NCBI GenBank assembly: GCA_018716725.1
Contig: DVJP01000050.1
Span: 1-64,000 of the forward strand
Reading direction: 5' to 3'
Length of the DNA stretch: 64,000 bases
From: Candidatus Merdivicinus excrementipullorum
GTDB lineage: Bacteria > Bacillota > Clostridia > Oscillospirales > Ruminococcaceae
Under the pieces are notes generated by a model. It saw only the letters and a list, made by a program, of their open reading frames with translations. It made no database searches and was not told the origin of the DNA. Made by a program: the position numbers and the translations under genes. Every line of letters starts with the position of its first letter. Position 1 is the stretch's first letter. Positions 7,176 to 14,827 of this stretch are shown here, piece after piece.

Positions 7176-8252
7176 TTACTGGTTGATGATAACTTCGTGG
7201 CCGGTGCGGGCGGACTCATAAATAGCGTCCAGGATCTCCATCAGGGTTACGCCGTCCTCCGCAGGGGATTTGCACTCAGTGCCGTTCATAACGCAGTCCA
7301 CATAATGGTCGATTTCGTTTTCAAAGAGGCCGTCAAAGCTCAAAGCGGTGGGGGTGCAGAGGTTCACGTCCGCCATGTAGCCGTTGATGTCGGTGTACAT
7401 TTCCAGTTCGGGGTCCAGCTTCGCGCCGGCCTTGGTGCCGAAGAACTCGATCTTGCCCTCGTCCTTTTTGATGTTCAGAGAGAAGGAAGCCTCAATGGAA
7501 ACCACAGAGCCGTTGTCGTAGCGGATCATGGCGGTGGCCAGGTCTTCAACGTTGAAAATATCCTTGTCAGCGCCCTTGGAGGAAGAAGCCACATAGCCCT
7601 TCTTGTCCTTCAGCTCCCGGCGGTCGCCCAGCTTATGGAAGGTGGCGCCGTAAACGGAAACGGGTTTGGGGTTGCCCAGCAGGTAACGGGTCAGGTCGGT
7701 AACATGGACGCCCAGGTCGATGAGAGGACCGCCTGCGGAGAAGTTCTTGTCGCCGAACCAGCCTCCGGGGGAGCCGTTGCGGCGCAGGTAAGTGGCCTTG
7801 GCGTAGTAGATGTCGCCGAAGAAGCCGTTGTCGATATAGTCCTTCATAATGGCGCAGTCGTTGCCGTAGCGGCGGACAAAGCCGATCATCAAAAGCTTTC
7901 CGGCCTCTTTTGCGGCGGCCAGCATCTCCTTCGCCTCTTTGGCGGAGGTAGCCATGGGCTTTTCGCACAGGACGTTTTTGCCGGCCTTCAAAGCGGCGAT
8001 GGTGCAGGGGGCGTGAGCGGAGTTCCAGGTGCAGACGCTGACGGCGTCGATTTCCGGCAGCTCTTTGAGCATGGTTTCTTCGTCGGTATAAAGGCGGGTG
8101 ACGCCGTATTTTTTGCCCATTTCGTTTAAGCGCTCTTCCCGGATGTCGCAGAATGCGTACAGGTCAACGTTAGGGTTATTGAGATAGCCGTGAATGTGGC
8201 TTTCGGCAATATTGCCAACGCCGACCACTGCCACTTTAATTTTTTCTGCCAT
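7176..8252 (-). CDS. Gfo/Idh/MocA family NAD(P)-dependent oxidoreductase
   Basis: A 358-residue two-domain dehydrogenase. The Rossmann half opens with VAVVGVGNIAESHIHGYL (residues 7-24). The conserved cofactor and catalytic motif reads GKNVLCEKPMATS (about 90-102), with Lys of EKP. GGPLIDLGVHVTDLTRYLLG (about 170-190) supplies the Asp and His of the active site. Family members oxidise or reduce sugars, inositols and aminosugars at one hydroxyl. It sits between two TIM-barrel isomerase genes, 34 nt after one and 12 nt before the other, which suggests a short pathway that first oxidises a sugar and then isomerises or cleaves the keto product. Confidence 0.9.
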   Translation of the reverse strand: MAEKIKVAVVGVGNIAESHIHGYLNNPNVDLYAFCDIREERLNEMGKKYGVTRLYTDEETMLKELPEIDAVSVCTWNSAHAPCTIAALKAGKNVLCEKPMATSAKEAKEMLAAAKEAGKLLMIGFVRRYGNDCAIMKDYIDNGFFGDIYYAKATYLRRNGSPGGWFGDKNFSAGGPLIDLGVHVTDLTRYLLGNPKPVSVYGATFHKLGDRRELKDKKGYVASSSKGADKDIFNVEDLATAMIRYDNGSVVSIEASFSLNIKKDEGKIEFFGTKAGAKLDPELEMYTDINGYMADVNLCTPTALSFDGLFENEIDHYVDCVMNGTECKSPAEDGVTLMEILDAIYESARTGHEVIINQ

Positions 8253-8286
8253 GATAAAAGTCCTTCTTTCCTGTTTTATGCATTGA

Positions 8287-9129
8287 TTAGCGGATGTGGG
8301 CGTTTAAGAAGTCCACCGCTTTGCGGATATCTCCTTCCGGATTGTCGCCGACTTCCCGCTCGATGGTCAAAAAGCCGTGGTAGCCGATTTCGTCCAGGGC
8401 TTTCAGATAAGCGGGGAAGGGCACGTCGCCGTCGCCCAGGGGCAGCTCAATAAAGGAGGGGCTGGCCAGCATTTCATCCTCAGCCAGGCCGTACACTGCT
8501 TCCGGATCCCGGTAATAATTGCGGCGGCCGTCCTTGGCGTGGGTGTGGACAATGTAATCCTTCAGAGTGTAAACAGCCTGTACCGGGTCGTCGCCGGTGA
8601 CCATAACAAAGTTTGCAGGGTCCAGGTTGACGGCCACGCCGGTGGAGTGGAGGCTGTCCAGGAAGCTTTTCAAGGTCACAGCGGTTTCCGGGCCGGTTTC
8701 GATGGCAAAATGGGCGTCCAGGGAATCGGCGTACCGGGCAAGCTGACCGCAGGCGTCCTGCATGATCTGGTAACGTTCATGGGCCGGGTCGCCGGGGACA
8801 ACGCCGATGTGGGTGGTGACGATGTCGGTTTCCAGTTCCTTGGCCATGTCCAGGATCCGCTTGGACTGCTCGATGAGGCCGGGGTTCAGCTCTGCGTTGC
8901 CGAAGCCGTGGCCCAGGTCGCCGCAGAGGGCGGAAATGACCAATCCGTTGTCCTTAACCATCTTTAAGAAGTCTTTCCGCTTCTGGCCAACCAGGTTTTC
9001 CGGGGCCATGTTGCCGTGGGTAGCATAGACCTGAACGCCTTTTGCCCCCATAGCGGCGGCTTTTTTCAGAGCCGTTTCCGTGTCGGTGCGGAAGGATTCC
9101 AGCATAACGCCAATGGAAAAATTGTACAT
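8287..9129 (-). CDS. sugar phosphate isomerase/epimerase, first gene of sugar operon
   Basis: A TIM-barrel protein of 280 residues if it starts at MYNFSIGVM. That ATG follows AAAGGAG by 9 nt, whereas the longer reading from 9171 would place the Shine-Dalgarno sequence inside the gene. Landmarks are AAMGAKGVQVYATHG, the Asp/His strand DIVTTHIGVVPGDPAHERY (about 110-130), HFAIETGPE with the metal Glu (about 150), VNLDPANFVMV (about 180), IVHTHAKDG (about 210) and FLTIEREVG near the end. The set is the complete metal site of the family. It leads the operon and is transcribed divergently from the AraC-type regulator. Confidence 0.85.
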   Translation of the reverse strand: MYNFSIGVMLESFRTDTETALKKAAAMGAKGVQVYATHGNMAPENLVGQKRKDFLKMVKDNGLVISALCGDLGHGFGNAELNPGLIEQSKRILDMAKELETDIVTTHIGVVPGDPAHERYQIMQDACGQLARYADSLDAHFAIETGPETAVTLKSFLDSLHSTGVAVNLDPANFVMVTGDDPVQAVYTLKDYIVHTHAKDGRRNYYRDPEAVYGLAEDEMLASPSFIELPLGDGDVPFPAYLKALDEIGYHGFLTIEREVGDNPEGDIRKAVDFLNAHIR

Positions 9130-9175
9130 ATCATCCATCTCCTTTGCAGGGTTTTGTTGACGTATTTTCATCTTT

Positions 9176-9203
9176 ATTATATAATATTGGGTGAAAAAGT
9201 AAA
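9176..9203 (-). promoter_or_regulatory. promoter of the three-gene sugar operon
   Basis: Minus strand TTTACT, 16-nt spacer, TATAAT in the 137-bp divergent gap shared with the AraC-family gene. The region is AT-rich and is the natural place for regulator binding. Confidence 0.55.
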
Positions 9204-9266
9204 GGGATGAAATTGCCGTAAATTAACACAATCTTGCTTTTTTGTCCCCAAAAGGAGGGAGCGGCG

Positions 9267-10097
9267 CTGATCCAGCAGTCGTCTTATGAAACCATGGCCT
9301 TTCCGGAGGAAGAATTTCCGGTGATATTCCATTACGACGTCCTGCGGAAGGACACGGAGTTTTTCATGCACTGGCAGGACAACCCGGAATTCCTTTATTT
9401 TACGGAAGGGGAAGGGGAGGTGGTGTCGGACACCCAGCGGGTCCGCTGCAAACCGGGGGACATCGCCTGTGTAAACCCCGCCCATCTCCATTCCGTGGAG
9501 CCGGTGACGCCGGAGTGCCGCTATTATTGCCTGATTGTGGAGCGGGAATATTTGGAAAGGCAGGGCCTGCCTGTTGGGGATATCCGCTTAAAGCTCAAAG
9601 TGTCGGACAGCATGCTCCGGGAGTATTTTGACCAGGTTGTGCGGGAAATGCTGGAGCGGGAGCCCTATTACAAAACAGCGGCCAAGGCCCGGATATTAGG
9701 GCTTGTTTCCTGCCTTTGCCGCCATTACGCCGAAAACGGGGCCGTTTCCACCCCAGCCCAGAACCGGCGGCTTTCCATGGTCAAGACGGCCATCCGCTAT
9801 ATCCAGGAGCACCTTTCGGAGGGACTGGACATTGAGGCCATCAGCGCGGCGGCAGGGTTCAGCAAATATTATTTCTGCCGGGGATTTAAGGAGATCACTG
9901 GCCGGACAGTGATGGATTATGTGAATTTTGCCCGGTGCAGCCACGCTAGGCGCCTGCTGATAACAGGGCGATACAATGTGACGGAAGCGGCCCAGCGCAG
10001 CGGATTTGAAAATCTGTCCTATTTTACCCGGACCTATAAACGGTACATGGGGGCGCTGCCGTCCCGGGAGGACACGGCGGCGAATCGCCAACGATAA
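9267..10097 (+). CDS. AraC-family transcriptional regulator with cupin sensor domain
   Basis: Residues about 10-90 form a cupin: HYDVLRKDTEFFMHWQDNPE, then GEGEVVSDTQRVRCKPGDIA with CVNPAHLHSVEP. The C-terminal 100 residues are a double HTH: LDIEAISAAAGFSKYYFCRGF and the second helix set VTEAAQRSGFENLSYFTRTY. It lies divergent to the sugar operon, so it most likely controls that operon in response to its sugar. Start choice is unusual: AAAGGAGG is followed after 8 nt by CTG at 9267, giving 276 residues. A TTG at 9234 would put the ribosome site inside the gene, and the first ATG is at 9294. Confidence 0.85.
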   Translation: MIQQSSYETMAFPEEEFPVIFHYDVLRKDTEFFMHWQDNPEFLYFTEGEGEVVSDTQRVRCKPGDIACVNPAHLHSVEPVTPECRYYCLIVEREYLERQGLPVGDIRLKLKVSDSMLREYFDQVVREMLEREPYYKTAAKARILGLVSCLCRHYAENGAVSTPAQNRRLSMVKTAIRYIQEHLSEGLDIEAISAAAGFSKYYFCRGFKEITGRTVMDYVNFARCSHARRLLITGRYNVTEAAQRSGFENLSYFTRTYKRYMGALPSREDTAANRQR

Positions 10098-10465
10098 TCT
10101 TATCGGGCCAGGCGACCCGGCCCCTACAACCGGCGAGCCGCCGGCGGCAATTCGCCGCGGCCGTCCTACCACGCGCCAGGTTTATAAACGGCGGGATGAA
10201 CCGCCGTTTTCGGTACGGGTTCCCCGAAACGATATTCACATATATTGTAGGGGCGGGCATTGCGCGCCCGCATATAACGCCAGGACATTCCGTGTGATAC
10301 ACGGGCGGGCATTGCCCGCCCCTACAAATCCGTTGCCTGTTCCGTTTTACCAAAACGATAGGAATAGAATCCCATCGAATCGGCGAGTCGTCGTGAATTT
10401 ATTCACAACAAGAGCATGTCCAGCGGTTGGATAGGGGTTGAAGGCCGCGTCGCGTCGTCAAGCTA
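10098..10465 (+). repeat. mosaic palindromic repeat, copy A
   Basis: No gene is visible. The stretch is built of successive palindromes: CGGCG..CGCCG blocks, GTAGGGGCGGGCATTGCGCG, GGGCATTGCCCGCCCCTAC, GTCGTGAATTTATTCAC and GTCGTCAAGCTAGCTTGACGAC. About 190 bp (10240-10430) is collinear with 26611-26800, including the unpaired links CCTGTTC.GTTTTAC and GTCCAGCGG.TGGATAGG. Its last 50 bp recurs inverted at 37012-37066. Confidence 0.85.
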
Positions 10466-10480
10466 GCTTGACGACAAACA

Positions 10481-10501
10481 GCGGGGTTACCCCGCCTTTT
10501 T
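10481..10501 (+). terminator. terminator downstream of the AraC-family gene and repeat A
   Basis: GCGGGG, TTA, CCCCGC, then CTTTTTT on the plus strand. The T run also forms the stop codon of the small minus-strand ORF that ends at 10500. Confidence 0.75.
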
Positions 10502-10658
10502 ACCGGGCACAGCAGCGGATCATGCCGCAGAACATGTAATTTGCCATCTCCATGGCTTCCTTTTCAATTTCATCAAACATCTGAATGTCCGCCGCGAAAT
10601 TCCCCTGCAAACGCAGGGCGGCTTCCTTTTCCGTCATATCCAGGTGGCTGTACATCAT
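10500..10658 (-). CDS. small protein of unknown function (52 aa)
   Basis: A short minus-strand reading frame starts MMYSHLDMTEKEAALRL and ends CGMIRCCAR. GGAG stands 4 nt before its first ATG, codon use is like the surrounding genes, and the product is a plausible amphipathic helical protein with three cysteines near its end. I do not recognise it. Its start region overlaps or nearly touches the plus-strand ORF at 10644/10680, leaving no room for separate promoters, so one of the two may be a remnant. Confidence 0.45.
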   Translation of the reverse strand: MMYSHLDMTEKEAALRLQGNFAADIQMFDEIEKEAMEMANYMFCGMIRCCAR

Positions 10659-10679
10659 CTGTCTCCATTTGATCAAGGG

Positions 10680-10898
10680 ATGATTGAGGGGATCAATCGA
10701 AAAATGAATCTTGATTTTCCAGAGGATGTAAAGGGGATGGAAGAACGCTGGGTGATTGAATTATTTGGGGCAGAAGTAATCATTCAGGAATTAAAATACG
10801 GGAAATACGCCGATATTTCGGAAGTAAACCGATTCTTTACCGTGGAAAAATGGCGGAATATTGTCCTAAAGTATTTGAACGCTTGCGGGATTCGGTAA
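10680..10898 (+). CDS. AT-rich hypothetical ORF, possible gene remnant
   Basis: An open frame giving MIEGINRKMNLDFPEDVKGM and ending LKYLNACGIR, 72 residues from the ATG at 10680 (84 from a GTG at 10644). Its base composition is clearly more AT-rich than the neighbours, and the only upstream purine run is AAGGG. Acidic and aromatic residues are spread evenly, with no membrane segment. I do not recognise the family. The sharp change in composition at about 10665 suggests a joint where a foreign or truncated gene meets resident DNA. Confidence 0.35.
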   Translation: MIEGINRKMNLDFPEDVKGMEERWVIELFGAEVIIQELKYGKYADISEVNRFFTVEKWRNIVLKYLNACGIR

Positions 10899-10958
10899 AG
10901 CCAGGCAGATTCTTTTCGGTATGAAGGTTACAACTATTTATATCAGCGTATGACAAAA

Positions 10959-10993
10959 CAAATCCGCACCCACGAAATGTGTGTGCGGATTTG
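10959..10993 (-). terminator. terminator of the DUF1538/P-II-like operon
   Basis: Minus strand CAAATCCGCAC, 13-nt loop, GTGCGGATTTG followed by TTTTGTC, 24 nt after the stop codon of the P-II-like gene. Confidence 0.8.
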
Positions 10994-11016
10994 CTGATTT
11001 ATTCAGATTCAGGGGT

Positions 11017-11709
11017 TTACTCTTCTTCCGGCGTTTCCCGCAGGCCCATCATATCCTCAACCGGCAGGGAGAATAAAAGCCCCCGGCATTCGGTGGTAAG
11101 GCCGGCCACCTTATTGATAGCCCGCATAATCTGCATTTTCTTTTCCCGGGGCGTTAAAATGGCCACAATCTCTTTTTCCGGCTGCAAGGTAAACCCAACC
11201 AGGTTTTCCACATCCTCCAATCCGACCCGGCGGCCGTGCAGAGCCGTACCGCCCCGCGCTCCCTGCGCCCGGGCAGCGTCCATGACAATATCCAGGCTGT
11301 CCCGGTTGACTACAACCAGGATCAAATCATACTTTGTAACAGCCTCCACAGTCTTTTCCTCCTCTACTTTGGTTTCCGCCCCCTTGCAGAGTACCTGGGG
11401 GATTTGCCCGCTGACCGCTGAAAGGGTCAGGCTGAAGATAATGCCCCGGCCCGGGCTGGACAGATGGAACCGTTCGTCTACCAATTTCATCAGCTCCCGC
11501 ACCCGGGAAGCGGGCGTCAGGGTAAAAACCACGTCCTTTTCGGTCTCCGACAGCCCGAAATAATCGAGAATCTGGGAATTGGCTGTGCCAAGCCCCATGC
11601 AGAGATAATCAAAATGCAGCCCGTTGGACCGGTAAATATCCACGGCGGCGCTTCCTTTGCCCCGGTCCACAATGGTTACCAGCAGCTTGATCTTATCATC
11701 CTTGAGCAT
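11017..11709 (-). CDS. P-II-like regulatory protein paired with DUF1538 membrane protein
   Basis: A 230-residue soluble protein starting MLKDDKIKLLVTIVDRGKG; GGAGG lies 9 nt before this ATG. It looks like two ferredoxin-like modules in tandem: the first begins IKLLVTIVDRGKGSAAVDIY, the second YDLILVVVNRDSLDIVMDAA, each followed by a Gly-rich loop (GLGTAN; GARGGTALHGRR) and a late strand (IIFSLTLSA; IVAILTPREKK). GGTALHGRR resembles the T-loop region of GlnB/P-II proteins. The start overlaps the end of the DUF1538 gene by 14 nt, so translation is coupled and a direct regulator-transporter pairing is likely. The ligand is not known. Confidence 0.75.
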   Translation of the reverse strand: MLKDDKIKLLVTIVDRGKGSAAVDIYRSNGLHFDYLCMGLGTANSQILDYFGLSETEKDVVFTLTPASRVRELMKLVDERFHLSSPGRGIIFSLTLSAVSGQIPQVLCKGAETKVEEEKTVEAVTKYDLILVVVNRDSLDIVMDAARAQGARGGTALHGRRVGLEDVENLVGFTLQPEKEIVAILTPREKKMQIMRAINKVAGLTTECRGLLFSLPVEDMMGLRETPEEE

Positions 11710-13243
11710 CTGCGGCAGCCTCCTCTGTGTAATCAATAATATCGTCGGTGAGCATCCGTTCTTCTTCCTCGGTGACGTCCTTGGTCCGGGCCAGCTTGCG
11801 CTGGTAGAACAGGCCCAGGATCTGAATGGTAATCAAAGGGGTCATGGCTACCATGGCCACTACGCCGAAAGCGTCCATGAGCATGTCGCCCCCCAGCATT
11901 TGGCAGGCCCCCATGGCAAAGGGAAGCAGGAAGGTGGCCGTCATGGGGCCGGAGGCCACGCCGCCGGAGTCAAAGGCAATGGCGGTAAAAATCTTAGGCA
12001 CCCGGAAGGTCAGGGCCAGGGCCAGCAGGTAGCCCGGCACTAGGAACCAGTAAATGGGGATGTGCAGCCAGACCCGCATCATGGCAATGCCGATGGAAAC
12101 GGCAACGCCAATGGACAAAGACAGCCCGATGGCCTTCTGCGGAATGGCGCCGCTGGTGACCTCCTCCACCTGCCGGTTCAAAACATGGACAGCCGGTTCG
12201 GCGGCCACAATGAAGTAACCCACAACCATCCCCAAAGGGATCAGCAGCCAGCTGGGGGCGTTTTCCGCCATGGTCTGCCCCAGGAAATATCCAACCGGCA
12301 TAAAGCCCACATTGGCGCCGGTGAGAAAGAGGACCAGACCGATAAAGGTGTACCCGATCCCCACGCCGATTTTAATTAAGGAACGGCGGGCCAGCCGCAG
12401 GGCGATAAACTGGAAGACCAGGAAAAACAGGACAATGGGCAGCAGGCCAAAGAACACCTCGGACAGATATTCCGGCAGGCCGTGCAAAAATTCCCGGCCC
12501 GCATCCTGGGAAGTTTCCACTACGGGGATCTGGAAGGGGGTGTAAGCCACCTCGGTGGAATTATAAAGCAGCCCCAGGATCATAACTGCCAGGATAGGCC
12601 CTACGCTGCAAATTGCCACCACGCCGAAATTGTCGTCGTCGTTGCCTTTAATACTGGCAAGGCCCGCCCCCAAGGCCATAATAAAGGGGACGGTGATGGG
12701 GCCGGTGGTGACGCCGCCTGAATCGAAGGCCACCGCCAGGAATTCATTGGGGACAAAGATGGAAAGCAGGAATACCAGTCCGTACAGCGCAATCAGCGCG
12801 TATTGCAGGGAAAACCCCAGCCGCGTCCGCAGCATGGCCAGCACCAGGAAAATCCCCACCCCAACGGCCACAGTCAGGATGATGGTCAGGTCCGGCACCG
12901 CCGGAACCTGACGCGCCAGCACCTGCAAATCCGGTTCCGCGATGGTTACAGTGAAGCCAATGAGGAAAAAGATGAGCACTGCTATTATAATGCTTTTCGA
13001 GCTGCCCAGCTTGTAGCCCATCTGCTCCCCCATAGGCATCATAGCCACGTCCGCGCCAAGGGAGAAAAAGCCCATGCCCAAAATCAGAAGGGCGGCTCCC
13101 AGCAGGAAAAGCACCAGGGTGCCGATTGGCATGGGGGCCAGGGTGAAGGAAAGCAGCAGGACGATGACGGTGATGGGGAGGACCGAGGAAATGGCCTCCA
13201 TGATTTTTTCTTTTAGTTTTTTCCGCATAGATTCACCTCTCAA
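11696..13243 (-). CDS. DUF1538 membrane protein with internal duplication
   Basis: A polytopic protein of 515 residues with about 12 hydrophobic segments. The two halves are homologous. Each contains IAEP followed by VLxRQV (about residues 98-111 and 338-351), a long hydrophobic stretch, and the motif AFDSGGVxxGPxT (about 172-185 and 415-428). This inverted-repeat-like architecture with helix-breaking SGG/GP motifs is typical of secondary transporters. I assign DUF1538 from memory of the family pattern. The transported substrate is unknown. The downstream P-II-like gene overlaps it, as GlnK does with AmtB in ammonium uptake, suggesting regulation by direct contact. Confidence 0.85.
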   Translation of the reverse strand: MRGESMRKKLKEKIMEAISSVLPITVIVLLLSFTLAPMPIGTLVLFLLGAALLILGMGFFSLGADVAMMPMGEQMGYKLGSSKSIIIAVLIFFLIGFTVTIAEPDLQVLARQVPAVPDLTIILTVAVGVGIFLVLAMLRTRLGFSLQYALIALYGLVFLLSIFVPNEFLAVAFDSGGVTTGPITVPFIMALGAGLASIKGNDDDNFGVVAICSVGPILAVMILGLLYNSTEVAYTPFQIPVVETSQDAGREFLHGLPEYLSEVFFGLLPIVLFFLVFQFIALRLARRSLIKIGVGIGYTFIGLVLFLTGANVGFMPVGYFLGQTMAENAPSWLLIPLGMVVGYFIVAAEPAVHVLNRQVEEVTSGAIPQKAIGLSLSIGVAVSIGIAMMRVWLHIPIYWFLVPGYLLALALTFRVPKIFTAIAFDSGGVASGPMTATFLLPFAMGACQMLGGDMLMDAFGVVAMVAMTPLITIQILGLFYQRKLARTKDVTEEEERMLTDDIIDYTEEAAADAQG

Positions 13244-13285
13244 TCGTTTCAGAAAATCCCACGTTTGGGAAATATCTTTTATTTA

Positions 13286-13315
13286 ATTATAACATAAAAA
13301 GAGAAAGCCGCGCAA
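13286..13315 (-). promoter_or_regulatory. putative promoter of the DUF1538 operon
   Basis: Minus strand TTGCGC, 18-nt spacer, TATAAT. The -35 lies inside the terminator stem of the preceding CofE-like gene, so the two signals overlap. Confidence 0.45.
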
Positions 13316-13331
13316 TATTTTCCTGCGCGGC
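13307..13331 (-). terminator. terminator of the CofE-like gene
   Basis: Minus strand GCCGCGCA, 9-nt loop, TGCGCGGC then TTTCTCTTTTT. Confidence 0.8.
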
Positions 13332-13362
13332 TGTTTTTAAATGTTTTATAAACTTCCGGGGA

Positions 13363-14565
13363 TTAGCCTTTGACGTAGTTGTCGAAATAACCCTGGATGA
13401 GGATAATGGGGGTGCCCTTGTCGCCGGAGCCGGAGGTCAGGTCGCAGAGGGAGCCGATGAGGTCGGTCAAGCGCCGGGGAGTGGTGCCTTGGGTGGCCAT
13501 AGTGCCCTTCAGGCTCTCGTTTTTGGCGTCTTTCTCCGCAATGGCCTTGGAAATAGCTTCCTTCAAAGCTTCGCCGCTTAAGTCGGCGAAATCGTTGTCC
13601 GCCAGATATTTGAGCTTCAGCTCATTGGGCTGGCCAATAAGGCCGTCGGTGTGGCCGGGGGAAACCACCGGGTCCGCCAGCTCCCAGATTTTTCCAACGG
13701 GGTCTTTGAAAGCGCCGTCGCCGTAAACCAGCACTTCCAGGCATTTGCCGGTGCGCTCTAAGAACATTTTCTGCACCTTTTCCGCGAAAGCCTTGCAGTC
13801 CCGGGGGAAGAGCTTCACCGTGGACTCGGTGGCCTTGTTGGAGCCAAGCAGGCCGTAATCCGCGTTGTAGCCGCTGCCGTTTACCGGGGCGGTCATGATT
13901 TCGTCCAAGCCCAGGACGGTGTTGGCGCCGGCAGCCTGAAGGCGGCGTTTGGTCAGGGCGCGGGTGTGGATGTCGCAGTGGAGGACGTCCTTGGTGTAGT
14001 TTAAGATGGCCCGGCAGTTGTTGGCGAAAATCACTTCCGCCTCAGCGCCTTCTTCCTCAATCAGGGACTTGTAGTATTCCACATAGTCCACGCCGGTGAA
14101 GGTGTGCTTCTGATAGCCGAACAGCTCCCGGTATTTGGCCTCGTCCAGGATGTCGGTCCAGGGATTGACGCCCTTTTCATCCAGCTCGTCCTCGGTGACC
14201 AGGTGGTTGCCCACCTCGTCGGAAGGGTAGCTGAGCATCAGGGTGATCTTCTTAGCGCCCTTGGCGATGCCCCGCAGGCAGATGGCGAAGCGGTTCCGGG
14301 ACAGGATGGGGAAAATCACGCCGATGTGGCCGCCGGGGAATTTTGCCCGGACGTCTGCGGCAATGTCCTCGGTTGTGGCATAGTTGCCCTGGGCGCGGGC
14401 TACCACAGCTTCGGTAATGCCCACGACATCCCGGTCGTGAAGGGGGAACCCCTCCGATTCAGCGGCAGCGATGACGCTGTCCACAGCGATTTTGGCCATA
14501 TCGTCCCCTTCCCGGATAATGGGGGCACGGATGCCGCGGGAAACAGTTCCTACCAATCTTTCCAT
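13363..14565 (-). CDS. coenzyme F420-0:L-glutamate ligase-like (CofE family) protein
   Basis: A 400-residue protein whose N-terminal half follows the CofE/FbiB ligase pattern: VSRGIRAPIIREGDDM, then HDRDVVGITEAVVARAQG (about 42-60). It also contains GGHIGVIFPILSRNRFAICL and LVYGDGAFKDPVGKIWE. It is much longer than archaeal CofE (about 250 residues). I see no F420 biosynthesis gene nearby, and most Clostridia are not known to make F420, so the real substrate of this amide ligase is uncertain. It is flanked by its own promoter and terminator. Confidence 0.8.
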   Translation of the reverse strand: MERLVGTVSRGIRAPIIREGDDMAKIAVDSVIAAAESEGFPLHDRDVVGITEAVVARAQGNYATTEDIAADVRAKFPGGHIGVIFPILSRNRFAICLRGIAKGAKKITLMLSYPSDEVGNHLVTEDELDEKGVNPWTDILDEAKYRELFGYQKHTFTGVDYVEYYKSLIEEEGAEAEVIFANNCRAILNYTKDVLHCDIHTRALTKRRLQAAGANTVLGLDEIMTAPVNGSGYNADYGLLGSNKATESTVKLFPRDCKAFAEKVQKMFLERTGKCLEVLVYGDGAFKDPVGKIWELADPVVSPGHTDGLIGQPNELKLKYLADNDFADLSGEALKEAISKAIAEKDAKNESLKGTMATQGTTPRRLTDLIGSLCDLTSGSGDKGTPIILIQGYFDNYVKG

Positions 14566-14639
14566 AACAGATACCCTTTCTTTCTAAAGTCAGCAGTCTG
14601 GCGCGCCGTCACTGGAATCGGCGCGTTCTTAACAGACCT

Positions 14640-14668
14640 ATTATACAATAAAATAGATCAAAGGACAA
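14640..14668 (-). promoter_or_regulatory. promoter of the CofE-like gene
   Basis: Minus strand TTGTCC, 17-nt spacer, TATAAT. The leader of about 70 nt contains a hairpin with arms CGCGCC/GGCGCG (near 14599-14624). Confidence 0.65.
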
Positions 14669-14710
14669 GGGGTTCTTGGATTTCCGGCAAAAAATTTTTT
14701 AAAAACCCCC

Positions 14711-14739
14711 TTGCAATCGGCGGACAAGTATGTTATACT
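14711..14739 (+). promoter_or_regulatory. promoter of rpmE
   Basis: TTGCAA, 17-nt spacer, TATACT, leaving a leader of about 80 nt before the rpmE start. Confidence 0.7.
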
Positions 14740-14827
14740 AAAAACAATCTGTTCTCCCTGGGGGCACTCTGCTTTGTTTTGGCATCCGGCTGCCTCGAGA
14801 GACAGTATTTGTAAAGAGGTGAATGAA

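Noticed and set aside
10098-10465. CRISPR array
   Set aside because: Palindromes differ in sequence and spacing is irregular; there are no unique spacers of constant length and no cas genes.
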